NCBI RefSeq assembly: GCF_024753135.1
Contig: NZ_JANUGP010000004.1
Location: forward strand, 124,001-188,000
Source of the DNA: Streptomyces pyxinicus
GTDB taxonomy: Bacteria > Actinomycetota > Actinomycetes > Streptomycetales > Streptomycetaceae
DNA: 64,000 nt
Direction of reading: 5' to 3'
Shown here: positions 19,311 to 28,677 of the stretch, in pieces
How positions within the stretch are numbered: position 1 is the first letter of the stretch
Layout: every line of letters starts with the position of its first letter
Notes under the pieces: generated by a model
Database searches by the model: none
What the model saw: only the letters and a program-made list of their open reading frames with translations
Told to the model about the DNA's origin: nothing
Position numbers and translations under genes: made by a program

Positions 19311-20141
19311 ATGCTCTGGGTCGTGGAAAACCACTCCTTGCCTCGCGCAGCAGCCTTCTTTGACCTGGACAAGACGGTCATTGCGAAGTCGAGCACGCTC
19401 ACCTTCAGCAAGTCCTTCTACCAAGGCGGACTGATCAGCCGCAGGGCCGCCTTGCGTACCGCATATGCCCAGTTCGTGTTCCTGGCCGGCGGTCTCGACC
19501 ACGACCAGATGGAGCGCATGCGGGAGTATCTGTCCTCACTGTGCCGGGGATGGAACGTCCAGCAGGTGCGCGAGATCGTCGCCGAGACCCTGCACGACCT
19601 GATCGACCCGATCATCTACGACGAGGCCGCCTCCCTCGTCGAGGAGCACCACGCGGCCGGGCGGGACGTGGTCATCGTGTCCACCTCGGGCGCCGAGGTC
19701 GTGGAGCCGATCGGCGAGCTGCTGGGCGCCGACCGCGTGGTGGCCACCCGGATGGTCGTAGGCGAGGACGGCTGCTTCACCGGCGAGGTGGAGTACTACG
19801 CCTACGGCCCGACCAAGGCCGAGGCGGTCCGCGAACTGGCCGCCTCCGAGGGGTACGACCTGGAGCGCTGCTACGCCTACAGCGACTCCGCGACCGACCT
19901 GCCGATGCTGCGGACGGTCGGGCACCCGCACGCCGTGAACCCGGACCGCGCCCTGCGCCGCGAAGCACTCGCGCGCGGGTGGCCGGTTCTGGAGTTCCGC
20001 CGCCCGGTCCCGCTCAAGAAGCGCCTCCCCAGCCTCTCCGTACCGCCGCGCCCGGCGCTGGTCGCGGCGGCGGCCGTGGGAGCGGCGGCCGCGACCGCCG
20101 GCCTCGTCTGGTACGCCAGCAGGCGCCGTGGCACTGCCTGA
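19311..20141 (+). CDS. HAD superfamily subfamily IB hydrolase with C-terminal membrane anchor
   Basis: A 276-residue phosphatase-like protein. Motif I is FFDLDKT (catalytic Asp18 and Asp20), motif II is VIVSTSGAEVVEP, and motif III/IV includes AYSDSATDLPML. These match the SerB-like IB group, which dephosphorylates small phosphomonoesters. A single hydrophobic helix near residues 249-268 followed by SRRRGTA anchors it to the membrane, so the catalytic domain faces the cytoplasm. Start at ATG 19311; a GTG at 19323 is possible. Homologues in Streptomyces have been annotated as linked to morphological differentiation, which I recall without proof. Confidence 0.85.
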   Translation: MLWVVENHSLPRAAAFFDLDKTVIAKSSTLTFSKSFYQGGLISRRAALRTAYAQFVFLAGGLDHDQMERMREYLSSLCRGWNVQQVREIVAETLHDLIDPIIYDEAASLVEEHHAAGRDVVIVSTSGAEVVEPIGELLGADRVVATRMVVGEDGCFTGEVEYYAYGPTKAEAVRELAASEGYDLERCYAYSDSATDLPMLRTVGHPHAVNPDRALRREALARGWPVLEFRRPVPLKKRLPSLSVPPRPALVAAAAVGAAAATAGLVWYASRRRGTA

Positions 20142-20239
20142 CCAGCCTGGCAGTGTCCGTTTCACCCGCTTTCGGACCTGAAAGTAAAGAAGTGCGGGCA
20201 GGGGTTCCGCTTGCTCCCGGCTTGCAGTACAAAGGTGTC

Positions 20240-20469
20240 AACGGCCCGCGAGACCAAAGGACATCCGAGAGGATTCCCTACCACTACGCACTTGGCCCCA
20301 CGGACCCCGCACGAGCACTGGGCACCCACGCGACGTCGACCCGTCGATTACGGGCCAGCCGCACCAGGTGACGGGCAAAGCACCCCGGCCTGATGGGCAC
20401 ATATCGAGGACGCTTGGTAACCCGGTGCGCGTGCCGGCGGCGGTACGAGCACTCGTACCGCCGCTTTTT
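20240..20469 (+). ncRNA. Probable 6S-like RNA (ssrS)
   Basis: A 406-bp gap between the HAD gene and the next, leftward, gene holds no credible ORF but ends in a strong rightward terminator (20438-20469). The segment before it can fold: CGCACCAGGT near 20357 pairs with ACCCGGTGCG near 20420 around a long internal region. In S. coelicolor a roughly 190-nt 6S-like RNA maps to this same gap (SCO3558-SCO3559), where it would bind RNA polymerase holoenzyme. The 5' end is a guess and the identity rests on synteny plus the terminator. Confidence 0.5.
20438..20469 (+). terminator. Strong intrinsic terminator
   Basis: Perfect 12-bp inverted repeat CGGCGGTACGAG / CTCGTACCGCCG (20438-20449 with 20452-20463) followed by CTTTTT. 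Ends the probable 6S-like RNA. Confidence 0.88.
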
Positions 20470-20486
20470 CGTCGGCCGCCCTCAGA

Positions 20487-20528
20487 CGGCCCTCTTCGAC
20501 CGGCCCTCTTCGACCGGCCCTCTTCGAC
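20487..20528. repeat. Three exact 14-bp tandem repeats
   Basis: Unit CGGCCCTCTTCGAC at 20487-20500, 20501-20514 and 20515-20528, just beyond the stop of the leftward Fic-like gene and after the rightward terminator. Non-coding; likely variable in copy number between strains. Confidence 0.9.
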
Positions 20529-20547
20529 CGGGTCGGTTCCACCGGGG

Positions 20548-21372
20548 TCAGGCCGCGCCGCGCTGCAGCGCCTCGCAGACCGCCGTCGACTCGCGCACGC
20601 CCAGCTCCACCGCCTTGCCGCAGTGGGCGATCCAGGCCGCCATGCCCTCGGGGGTGCCGGAGACGTAGCCGTCCAGCGCGGCCAAATAGGAGGCACGGCC
20701 CAGTTCCGCGTGGCCGACCTCGGCCGGGCAGACCGACTTCGGGTCCAGGCCGCTGCCGATCAGCACGATCCGCTCGGCGGCCCGCGCGATGAGGCCGCTG
20801 TGGGACACGAAGGGGCGCAGCGCCAGCAGTTCGCCGTGCACCACGGCGGCCGTGACCAGGGCGGGTGCGGACGTCCCGGCGATGATCAGATCGGCCAGCC
20901 CCTCCAGCCGCCCGGAGACCTCCCGGGCGTCCGGCAGCGGCAGCTCGACCAGCGGCTCGTCCACCGTCTCGCCGGCCTGGCGCGGCCGGCCGACCCGCTC
21001 GGCGTCGTCCGCGGCGGCGACCAGGTGCAGCCGGGCCAGCACCCTGAGGGGCGACTGCCGCCAGATGGACAACAGTTGTCCAGCCTCGGCCGAGAGCCGC
21101 AGGGCCGCGCCCACGACACGTGTCTCCGGGTCGGCACCGAAGTCGGTGCGCCGCCGCACCTCTTCCAGGTTCCAGTCGGCGCCGGACAGCGCCGCAGAGC
21201 CCCGGGCACCGCGCAGGGCGGCCTCGGAGGTGATCGCGTTGCTGCGGCGGCGCATGATCCGGTGCCCGTAGACCCGGTCCACGGCCTTACGCACGGAGTC
21301 CACGGCATCGGCCACCCCGGGCAGCGAACCCAGGGTCGCGAGCGGATCGGCGGTCGCGCCTGTCGTACTCAT
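20548..21372 (-). CDS. Conserved Streptomyces protein with degenerate Fic-like motif
   Basis: A 274-residue helical protein starting MSTTGATADPL; an upstream start at 21408 is possible. Near residue 200 the sequence VHGELLALRPFVSHSGLIAR aligns in spacing with the Fic motif HPFxxGNGRxxR, but the catalytic His and the GNGR residues are not conserved, so AMP transfer is unlikely. Older annotations call the family an oxidoreductase, for which I see no support (no Rossmann motif). Divergent from the CooC-like ATPase gene; a 24-bp palindrome covers the start codon. Confidence 0.7.
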   Translation of the reverse strand: MSTTGATADPLATLGSLPGVADAVDSVRKAVDRVYGHRIMRRRSNAITSEAALRGARGSAALSGADWNLEEVRRRTDFGADPETRVVGAALRLSAEAGQLLSIWRQSPLRVLARLHLVAAADDAERVGRPRQAGETVDEPLVELPLPDAREVSGRLEGLADLIIAGTSAPALVTAAVVHGELLALRPFVSHSGLIARAAERIVLIGSGLDPKSVCPAEVGHAELGRASYLAALDGYVSGTPEGMAAWIAHCGKAVELGVRESTAVCEALQRGAA

Positions 21373-21383
21373 GAGTACGACAG
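21360..21383. promoter_or_regulatory. Perfect 24-bp palindrome over a start codon (candidate operator)
   Basis: The sequence CTGTCGTACTCA followed by its exact complement TGAGTACGACAG, with no spacer. It spans the ATG (21370-21372) of the leftward Fic-like gene and lies about 90 bp from the start of the divergent ATPase gene. Such symmetry suits binding of a dimeric TetR/GntR-type regulator. No regulator gene is adjacent. Confidence 0.7.
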
Positions 21384-21473
21384 TACGCACCGCACCGTCC
21401 GGCCCCACGAAGGAGTGGTCTTCTTCACTCCCACTTGGAACCTACAGCCACCTTCCGACTACGCTTGGTGAAC

Positions 21474-22454
21474 ATGAAAATTGCTTTCGTCGGGAAGGGC
21501 GGCAGCGGCAAGACCACGCTCTCCTCCCTCTTCATCCGCCACCTCGCCGCCGCCGGTGCCCCGGTGGTCGCCATCGACGCGGACATCAACCAGCACCTCG
21601 GCCCCGCGCTCGGCCTGGACGAGAGGGAGGCGGCCGCGCTGCCCGCCATGGGCGAACGGCTCCCGCTGATCAAGGACCACCTGCGCGGCTCCAACCCACG
21701 CATCCCCTCGGCCGCGACGATGATCAAGACCACCCCGCCCGGCCAGGGCTCGCGGCTGGTCCGGGTGCGCGAGCCCAACGCGATCTACGACGCCTGTGCG
21801 CGTCCGGTGGAACTCGACGGCGGCGCCGTCCGTTTGATGGTCACGGGCCCCTTCACGGACGCCGACCTGGGGGTCGCCTGCTACCACTCCAAGACCGGAG
21901 CGGTGGAGCTGTTCCTCAACCACCTCGTCGACGGCCCCGACGAGTACGTCGTGGTCGACATGACGGCCGGCTCGGACTCCTTCGCCTCCGGCATGTTCAC
22001 CCGCTTCGACATGACGTTCCTCGTCGCCGAGCCGACCCGGAAGGGGGTCTCCGTCTACCGCCAGTACAAGGAGTACGCCCGCGACTTCGGCGTCGCCCTC
22101 AAAGTCGTCGGCAACAAGATCCAGGAACAGGACGACATCGACTTCCTGCGCGCGGAGGTCGGTGACGACCTGCTCGTGACCGTCGGGCGCTCGGACTGGG
22201 TGCGTGCCATGGAGAAGGGCCGGCCGCCCCGGTTCGACCTCCTCGAAGAAGCCAACTCGCGTGCCCTGCAGACGCTCCGGGCCACGGCGGACGCCACCCA
22301 CGACCAGCGGGACTGGGAGCGGTACACCCGCCAGATGGTGCACTTCCACCTCAGGAACGCCGAGTCCTGGGGCAACGAACGCACGGGGGCCGACCTCGCC
22401 GCACAGGTCGACCCGGGGTTCGTGCTCGGCGAGGGTGTGGCGACACCGGTCTGA
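21474..22454 (+). CDS. CooC/MinD-family P-loop ATPase
   Basis: A 326-residue protein (MKIAFVGKGGSGKTTLSSLF). The deviant Walker A GKGGSGKTT is at residues 7-15, switch I/metal region is VVAIDADINQHLG, and VVVDMTAGSDSF supplies the Walker B/switch II Asp. CooC proteins use ATP to insert nickel into enzymes, but members in Streptomyces have no known client. No metal-binding Cys/His cluster is obvious, so the cargo is unknown. Cytoplasmic. Transcribed divergently from the Fic-like gene across a region with the palindromic site. Confidence 0.82.
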   Translation: MKIAFVGKGGSGKTTLSSLFIRHLAAAGAPVVAIDADINQHLGPALGLDEREAAALPAMGERLPLIKDHLRGSNPRIPSAATMIKTTPPGQGSRLVRVREPNAIYDACARPVELDGGAVRLMVTGPFTDADLGVACYHSKTGAVELFLNHLVDGPDEYVVVDMTAGSDSFASGMFTRFDMTFLVAEPTRKGVSVYRQYKEYARDFGVALKVVGNKIQEQDDIDFLRAEVGDDLLVTVGRSDWVRAMEKGRPPRFDLLEEANSRALQTLRATADATHDQRDWERYTRQMVHFHLRNAESWGNERTGADLAAQVDPGFVLGEGVATPV

Positions 22455-22532
22455 CCGCCTGCCGTCCGAGCACCGGTACGACGACACGGGCGCCGGCGGC
22501 CGGCCCGGGACCGCCGACGCCCGCTGCCGTGG

Positions 22533-23801
22533 CTACTGCCTGACCGCCGGCGCCCCGGGAACCCCCTTGGGCGCCGGTGCCGGGCGGCCCGAGAGGAAGG
22601 AGGCCCAGCCCTGCCGGGGGGCCTCGCCCACCTCCAGGCCGCGCAGCTTCTTCAGGGTCGCCGGGTCCTGGGCGTCCAGCCAGTCGGCCAGCTGGTGGAA
22701 GGAGACGCAGCGCACCTCGGGCTTGTTGCAGACCTGCTTCACCACGTCCTCGACGGCGTGCATGTAGGTGCCGCCGTTCCATGACTCGAAGTGGTTGCCG
22801 ATGACGAGCGGGGCGCGGTTGCCGTCGTAGGCGCGGTAGAAGCCCTTGAGCAGGCCGTCACGCATCTGGTCGCCCCAGTAGTCGAACTTGTCGGGGTCGC
22901 CCTGGGTCTGCGCCCCCGACTGGCTGGCCATGAAGTTGTAGTCCATGGTCAGCTGCTCGAAGGTGTGGCCGGGGAAGGGGACCAGCTGCATCGACAGATC
23001 CCACAGCCCCTCCTTCTTCTTGGGCCAGAGCTGGTTGTCGACGCCGCTGGAGTCGTAGCGGAAGCCCAACTGCCGGGCGGCCTTGGTGAAGTTCTTCTGT
23101 CCCTCCAGGCAGGGGGTGCGGCCGCCGATCAGCTCCTTGTCGTAGTCGAAGGGCAGCGGTGCCGCGGTCTGCATGCCGGTGGTGGTCTTCCAGTTCTTCA
23201 CGAACTGCTTGGCCTGGGAGATCTCGCTCTTCCACTCGTCCACGGACCACTGGCCGACGCCGCCCTCGGGGCCGCAGAAGTGGCCGTTGAAGTGGGTGCC
23301 GATCTCGTTGCCCTCCAGCCAGGCGAGGCGCACCTGCTGGAGTGTGTCGGTGATGCCCTGCTGGTCGTTGAAGCCGATGTCGGAGCTGCCCACGGCGTGC
23401 TGCGGCGGCTTGTAGAGGGCGCGCTTCTCCTCGGGCAGCAGGTAGACGCCGCTGAGGAAGTACGTCATCGTCGCGTGGTTCTCCTTGGCGACCTTGCGGA
23501 AGTGCGAGAACAGCTTCTGGCTGTCCTCGCCCGCGCCGTCCCAGGAGAACACCACGAACTGCGGGGGCTTCTGCCCGGGCTTCAGCCGCTCGGCCACGGG
23601 CAGATGGGGCTGCCCGCCGGTGTACGCGGTGGATCCGTCGCCGATCAGACGGAGCGCGCTGTTGGGAGCCGGCGCCCCCTGCCGCGGGGCCGGGGCCCCC
23701 TTCTTCACGGTGTGGGAGGAGCCGCCCGCACAACCGGCGAGCGACGCGGCGCAGGCCGCGGCGACCATGGCACCGACGGCGATTCTCTGGGTGGCGGCCA
23801 T
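22533..23801 (-). CDS. Lipoprotein with polysaccharide deacetylase-like fold
   Basis: A 422-residue protein with lipoprotein signal (SLAGC lipobox at about residue 23) and a Pro/Ala/Gly linker. The mature domain begins FVVFSWDGAGEDSQKLFSHF, where NodB-type deacetylases have TFDDG, and has NEIGTHFNGHFCGPEGG where they have the HTxxH metal-binding motif; later PLVIGNHFESWNGGTY resembles the C-terminal catalytic strand region. The first catalytic Asp appears kept, the second is replaced by Gly/Ala, so activity is uncertain. Probably acts at the cell wall on an N-acetylated glycan. Stands alone, leftward. Confidence 0.75.
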   Translation of the reverse strand: MAATQRIAVGAMVAAACAASLAGCAGGSSHTVKKGAPAPRQGAPAPNSALRLIGDGSTAYTGGQPHLPVAERLKPGQKPPQFVVFSWDGAGEDSQKLFSHFRKVAKENHATMTYFLSGVYLLPEEKRALYKPPQHAVGSSDIGFNDQQGITDTLQQVRLAWLEGNEIGTHFNGHFCGPEGGVGQWSVDEWKSEISQAKQFVKNWKTTTGMQTAAPLPFDYDKELIGGRTPCLEGQKNFTKAARQLGFRYDSSGVDNQLWPKKKEGLWDLSMQLVPFPGHTFEQLTMDYNFMASQSGAQTQGDPDKFDYWGDQMRDGLLKGFYRAYDGNRAPLVIGNHFESWNGGTYMHAVEDVVKQVCNKPEVRCVSFHQLADWLDAQDPATLKKLRGLEVGEAPRQGWASFLSGRPAPAPKGVPGAPAVRQ

Positions 23802-24138
23802 GTGCGGCCCACCTTCTTCCTTCTCTCAGACAGACGCTGACGAGGGCCTTTCACGGGGATGTGCCGGGGGTGGTCCGGCAGCGCCGCCCAAGGTCGCACG
23901 GGACTTAGAGGGAATTAATACGACAAGCCGATGAAATGCTCACTTCACCCGCCAGTGGGGTGCTGTACTGCATTTGCCCCGAAAAGCTATGCATTGTCTT
24001 TACTCTGCATTACGGTTCATTTACCGAGCGTTGCTTCATCCCGCCGCTGCACGCCGTGACCCACGGCCGCGACCGATACCCGCCCAGAGACGCGGGGCCA
24101 CCTAGTCCGCGACCGCGCCGCCCCGGAGGAGACGGGAC
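23802..24138. other. Divergent intergenic region, no gene seen
   Basis: 337 bp between the leftward lipoprotein gene and the rightward transporter gene. Unusually AT-rich for this chromosome at 23905-24040 (for example GGGAATTAATACGAC and TTGTCTTTACTCTGC), so it likely carries both promoters. The transporter start has CGGAGGAGA 6-7 bases upstream. Confidence 0.5.
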
Positions 24139-26547
24139 ATGCCCTCAGCCTGCGCACCCCCTGACGCCCAGCACGCCCACCCACCGCACCCGCCCGCCCC
24201 TGGCCGCCGCCGCTTCCCGGTCGAGGGCGCCGACGTGTCCGCCGCCGTCGCGGTGTTCCTGATCGCCCTGCCGCTGTCCTTGGGCATCGCCCTGGCCACC
24301 GGCGCCCCGCTCCAGGCGGGCCTGGTCGCCGCGGCCGTCGGCGGACTCGTCGTCGGGCGGCTCGGCGGCTGTCCGCTCCAGGTCAGCGGACCCGCCGCCG
24401 GACTCACCGTCGTCACCGCCGACCTCATCCACCAGTACGGCTGGCGGGCGACGTGCGGCATCACGGTCCTCGCCGGTCTCGCCCAGCTCGGCCTCGGCTG
24501 TCTGCGGGTGGCGCGCGGCGCGCTCGCGGTCAGCCCGGCCGTGGTGCACGGCATGCTCGCGGGTATCGGCATCACCATCGCCGTCGCCCAGCTGCACATC
24601 GTCCTCGGCGGCAGCCCGGACAGCTCCGTCCTCGCCAACCTGCGGGCGCTTCCCGCCCAGTTGGCCCGACTGCAACCGGCCGCCGTGTCCATGAGCGTGC
24701 TGACCCTCGCCCTGCTGCTGGCCTGGCCCCGGCTGCCGGGCCGGGCCGGGCGGGTGCTGCGGAGGGTGCCGGCCCCTCTCGTCGCCGTCACCGGGGCCAC
24801 CGCGGCCGCCGCCCTCACCGCGCTGAGCCTGCCCCGGGTGGACCTGCCCTCCTGGCGCAGTCACGCACTGGCCGGACTGCCCGAGGGACCGGTGCTCGGC
24901 GTGGTGGCCGCCGTGCTCAGCACCACCCTGGTGTGCAGTGTGCAGTCGCTGCTGGGCGCCGTGGCGGTGGACAAGATGGTCGCCGCCCGGCCCGGCCCGC
25001 AGTCCCGCGTCAAACGCTCCGACCTGGACCGGGAACTGCTGGGCCAGGGCGCCGCCAACGTCCTCTCGGGCGCGCTCGGCGGCCTGCCCGTGGCCGGAGT
25101 CGCCGTGCGCAGCACCGCGAATGTGAACTCCGGTGCCGTGAGCCGGAACTCCACGATGCTGCACGGCGTTCTCGTAGTAGCAGCCGCGCTGCTGATGGTC
25201 CCGATCTTGGAGGAGATCCCGCTCGCCTCCCTCGCCGCCCTGGTGATGGCCGTCGGCATCCAGATGGTGTCCCTGCACCACATCCGCACGGTGACACGCC
25301 ACCGTGAGGTCCCGGTCTACGCCGCGACCACCCTCGGCGTGGTGGTGTTCGGCGTCCTGGAGGGCGTGGCCCTCGGGATCGCCGTGGCGGTCGCCCTCGC
25401 CCTGCGCCGCCTCACCCGCACCCGCATCACCCATGACGAGACGGAAGGAGTCCATCACGTAAGAGTCCGCGGCCAGTTGACCTTCCTCGCGGTGCCCAGG
25501 CTCAGCAGAGCCCTGCATCTCGTACCCCAAGGCGCGCACGCCGTGGTGGAGTTGGACGGCTCCTTCATGGACCACGCGGCGTACGAGTCACTGCAGGACT
25601 GGCGCAACTCCCACACCGCGCGGGGTGGTACGGCCGAGCTGTCGGGCCGACGCGGCGGCATCCGGACCGCCGAGCCGGCCACGTCCGCCGAGTGCCGGTG
25701 CCGGCCCTGGACGCCCTGGCGCAACCACCAGTCGTGCTTCGCCGACCCGGCCGCCGCTCCGGCCGGGCGGGCCGCGGCGCGGGAACTGGCCCGTGGCATC
25801 AGCTCGTTCCAGCGCAACACCGCGCCGCTGGTGCGTGCGGAGCTGGCGCGGCTCGCCCGGGAGGGCCAGCAGCCGGCGCAGCTCTTCCTCACCTGCGCCG
25901 ACTCCCGGCTCGTCACGTCGATGATCACCTCCAGTGGTCCCGGCGACCTGTTCGTGGTCCGCAACGTCGGCAACCTGGTGCCGCCGCCGGGCGAGGAGCA
26001 CGGCGACGACTCGGTGGCGGCCGCCATCGAGTACGCCGTGGAGGTGCTCGGGGTGCGCTCCATCACGGTCTGCGGGCACTCCGGGTGCGGGGCGATGCAG
26101 GCACTGCTGGGGCGGAGCGCGGGCGGGGAGTCCCCCCTGGGGCGCTGGCTGCGGCACGGGCTGCCGAGCCTGGCGCGGACGGCCGGGGACCACCGCTCCG
26201 GGCCCCGGATGGCCGGGCGGGCGCCCGCGGACGAGGCGGAGCGACTGTGCCTGACGAACGTGGTCCAGCAGCTCGACCACCTGCGGGCGCACCCTCCGGT
26301 CGCCCGGGCGCTCGCCGAAGGGGCGCTGGAGCTGCACGGCATGTACTTCCACGTCGGTGAGGCGCGGGCGTATCTGCTCGCGGACACGGAAGGAGAGGCG
26401 GTGTTCGAGGACGTAGTGGAGGTGGTCACGGCGGGCGGGGCCGTCGCCGATGGCAGGGCAGGTGGTGCGCGAACCGCCGACACGGGTCTCTCCGCCGGGG
26501 CCACCGGCGGGTCTGATCAGGAAGAGGAGGCACACAGCACGGTCTGA
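24139..26547 (+). CDS. SulP-family anion transporter fused to beta-carbonic anhydrase
   Basis: An 802-residue two-domain protein. Residues about 30-420 form a SulP (SLC26) transporter with 10-14 helices (VAVFLIALPLSLGIALATG, VSGPAAGLTVVTADL). A short STAS-like remnant follows (RVRGQLTFLAVPRLSRAL). Residues about 540-760 are a beta-carbonic anhydrase: zinc ligands Cys in LTCADSRLV and His/Cys in CGHSGCGAMQ, with FVVRNVGNLVPP and a Gly-rich end region. The fusion suggests bicarbonate uptake with local CO2/HCO3- interconversion at the inner membrane face, as known for other bacterial SulP-CA fusions. Substrate is inferred. Confidence 0.9.
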   Translation: MPSACAPPDAQHAHPPHPPAPGRRRFPVEGADVSAAVAVFLIALPLSLGIALATGAPLQAGLVAAAVGGLVVGRLGGCPLQVSGPAAGLTVVTADLIHQYGWRATCGITVLAGLAQLGLGCLRVARGALAVSPAVVHGMLAGIGITIAVAQLHIVLGGSPDSSVLANLRALPAQLARLQPAAVSMSVLTLALLLAWPRLPGRAGRVLRRVPAPLVAVTGATAAAALTALSLPRVDLPSWRSHALAGLPEGPVLGVVAAVLSTTLVCSVQSLLGAVAVDKMVAARPGPQSRVKRSDLDRELLGQGAANVLSGALGGLPVAGVAVRSTANVNSGAVSRNSTMLHGVLVVAAALLMVPILEEIPLASLAALVMAVGIQMVSLHHIRTVTRHREVPVYAATTLGVVVFGVLEGVALGIAVAVALALRRLTRTRITHDETEGVHHVRVRGQLTFLAVPRLSRALHLVPQGAHAVVELDGSFMDHAAYESLQDWRNSHTARGGTAELSGRRGGIRTAEPATSAECRCRPWTPWRNHQSCFADPAAAPAGRAAARELARGISSFQRNTAPLVRAELARLAREGQQPAQLFLTCADSRLVTSMITSSGPGDLFVVRNVGNLVPPPGEEHGDDSVAAAIEYAVEVLGVRSITVCGHSGCGAMQALLGRSAGGESPLGRWLRHGLPSLARTAGDHRSGPRMAGRAPADEAERLCLTNVVQQLDHLRAHPPVARALAEGALELHGMYFHVGEARAYLLADTEGEAVFEDVVEVVTAGGAVADGRAGGARTADTGLSAGATGGSDQEEEAHSTV

Positions 26548-26662
26548 GCCGGCTCCCGGAATAGGTCTACACCAATTTTCGGGTCGACCCTTGTCATCGG
26601 ACCCCCGCGTCTGATGAGCTGTGGCCTGGGACACAACGGACACCCTTGGAAAGGGAGATGTC

Positions 26663-28630
26663 GTGAGCAACGAGAGCCTGGCCAACCTGCTCAAGGAAGA
26701 ACGCAGGTTCGCGCCGGCCGCCGACCTGGCCGAGCATGCCAACGTCACCGCGGAGGCGTACGAACAGGCCAAGGCTGACAGGCTCGGCTTCTGGGCCGAG
26801 CAGGCCCGTCGGCTGACCTGGGCCAAAGAGCCGACCGAGACGCTGGACTGGTCGAACCCGCCGTTCGCCAAGTGGTTCAAGGACGGCGAGCTGAACGTCG
26901 CGTACAACTGCGTGGACCGGCACGTGGAGGCGGGCCTCGGGGACCGGGTCGCCATCCACTTCGAGGGCGAGCCGGGCGACAGCCGCTCGATCACCTACGC
27001 GGAGCTGAAGGACGAGGTCTCCCGGGCCGCCAACGCCCTGCTGGAGCTGGGAGTCCGCAAGGGCGACCGGGTCGCCATCTACATGCCGATGCTCCCGGAG
27101 ACGGCGATCGCGATGCTGGCCTCGGCCCGGATCGGCGCCACCCACTCGGTCGTCTTCGGCGGCTTCTCCTCGGACGCGCTCGCGACCCGCATCCAGGACG
27201 CCGACGCCCGGGTGGTCATCACCTCCGACGGCGGCTACCGGCGCGGCAAGCCGTCCGCGCTCAAGCCGGCCGTGGACGAGGCGGCGCAGAAGGCGGGCAT
27301 CGTCGAGCACGTGCTCGTGGTGCGCCGTACCGGCCAGGACGTGGCCTGGGACGGCGAGCGGGACGTGTGGTGGCACGACCTGGTCGGCTGGCAGTCCGCC
27401 GAGCACACCCCGGAGGCGTTCGAGGCCGAGCACCCGCTGTTCATCCTCTACACCTCGGGCACCACGGGGAAGCCGAAGGGCATCCTGCACACCTCCGGCG
27501 GCTACCTCACGCAGGCGGCGTACACGCACTGGGCGGTGTTCGACCTGAAGCCGGAGACGGACGTGTACTGGTGCACGGCCGACGTCGGCTGGGTCACCGG
27601 GCACTCGTACATCGTCTACGGCCCGCTGGCCAACGGCGCGACGCAGGTCATGTACGAGGGCACGCCGGACACCCCGCACCAGGGCCGGTTCTGGGAGATC
27701 GTGCAGAAGTACAAGGTCACGATCCTCTACACCGCGCCGACGGCGATCCGGACGTTCATGAAGTGGGGCGACGACATCCCCGCCAAGTTCGACCTGAGCA
27801 GCCTGCGGGTGCTGGGGTCGGTCGGCGAGCCCATCAACCCCGAGGCGTGGATCTGGTACCGCAAGCACATCGGTGCCGACCGGACGCCGATCGTGGACAC
27901 CTGGTGGCAGACGGAGACCGGCGCGATGATGATCTCGCCGCTGCCGGGCGTCACCCACACCAAGCCCGGTTCGGCGCAGCGCCCGCTGCCCGGCATCAGC
28001 GCGACCGTCGTGGACGACGAGGCGGCCGAGGTGCCGAACGGCGGCGGTGGCTATCTGGTGCTGACCGAGCCGTGGCCGTCGATGCTGCGCACCATCTGGG
28101 GCGACGACCAGCGGTTCATCGACACCTACTGGTCCCGCTTCCCGGGCAAGTACTTCGCCGGTGACGGGGCGAAGAAGGACGACGACGGGGACATCTGGCT
28201 GCTGGGCCGGGTGGACGACGTGATGCTCGTGTCCGGGCACAACATCTCCACCACCGAGGTGGAGTCGGCGCTGGTGTCGCACCCGGCGGTCGCCGAGGCG
28301 GCCGTCGTCGGCGCCGCGGACGAGACCACGGGTCAGGCGATCGTGGCGTTCGTGATCCTGCGCGGCACCGCTTCGGAGAACGAGACGCTGGTCGGCGAGC
28401 TGCGCGACCACGTGGGCGCCACGCTCGGCCCGATCGCCAAGCCCAAGCGGATCCTCCCGGTGGCCGAGCTGCCGAAGACCCGCTCCGGCAAGATCATGCG
28501 CCGGCTGCTGCGGGACGTGGCCGAGAACCGCCAGCTCGGTGACGTCACCACGCTGACGGATGCAGATAGCGTACGTCGCATCGCTGACGGTATGAGCAAG
28601 GCTCGGACCGCGGGTACCGACGAGGAGTGA
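26663..28630 (+). CDS. acs: Acetyl-CoA synthetase
   Basis: A 655-residue ANL-family enzyme making acetyl-CoA from acetate, ATP and CoA via acetyl-AMP. The P-loop-like motif is [18 protein letters not shown] near residue 265; the acyl-pocket Trp lies in [10 protein letters not shown] near 413; the C-terminal acetylation-site lysine is in [11 protein letters not shown] near residue 608, a site controlled by Pat-type acetylation in other bacteria. GTG start ([10 protein letters not shown]) with GGAAAGGGAG upstream; an in-frame ATG at 26621 is less well placed. Confidence 0.96.
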   Translation: MSNESLANLLKEERRFAPAADLAEHANVTAEAYEQAKADRLGFWAEQARRLTWAKEPTETLDWSNPPFAKWFKDGELNVAYNCVDRHVEAGLGDRVAIHFEGEPGDSRSITYAELKDEVSRAANALLELGVRKGDRVAIYMPMLPETAIAMLASARIGATHSVVFGGFSSDALATRIQDADARVVITSDGGYRRGKPSALKPAVDEAAQKAGIVEHVLVVRRTGQDVAWDGERDVWWHDLVGWQSAEHTPEAFEAEHPLFILYTSGTTGKPKGILHTSGGYLTQAAYTHWAVFDLKPETDVYWCTADVGWVTGHSYIVYGPLANGATQVMYEGTPDTPHQGRFWEIVQKYKVTILYTAPTAIRTFMKWGDDIPAKFDLSSLRVLGSVGEPINPEAWIWYRKHIGADRTPIVDTWWQTETGAMMISPLPGVTHTKPGSAQRPLPGISATVVDDEAAEVPNGGGGYLVLTEPWPSMLRTIWGDDQRFIDTYWSRFPGKYFAGDGAKKDDDGDIWLLGRVDDVMLVSGHNISTTEVESALVSHPAVAEAAVVGAADETTGQAIVAFVILRGTASENETLVGELRDHVGATLGPIAKPKRILPVAELPKTRSGKIMRRLLRDVAENRQLGDVTTLTDADSVRRIADGMSKARTAGTDEE

Positions 28631-28644
28631 GACCCCGGCACGCG

Positions 28645-28677
28645 AGGGCCAGGACTGGATCACCGGTCCTGGCCCTT
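28645..28677 (+). terminator. Terminator of acs
   Basis: 11-bp perfect stem AGGGCCAGGAC / GTCCTGGCCCT (28645-28655 with 28666-28676), 15 bp past the acs stop. No long T-run. Confidence 0.8.

Noticed and set aside
26594..28663. 689-residue leftward ORF opposite acs
   Set aside because: Antisense shadow; acs is unambiguous.
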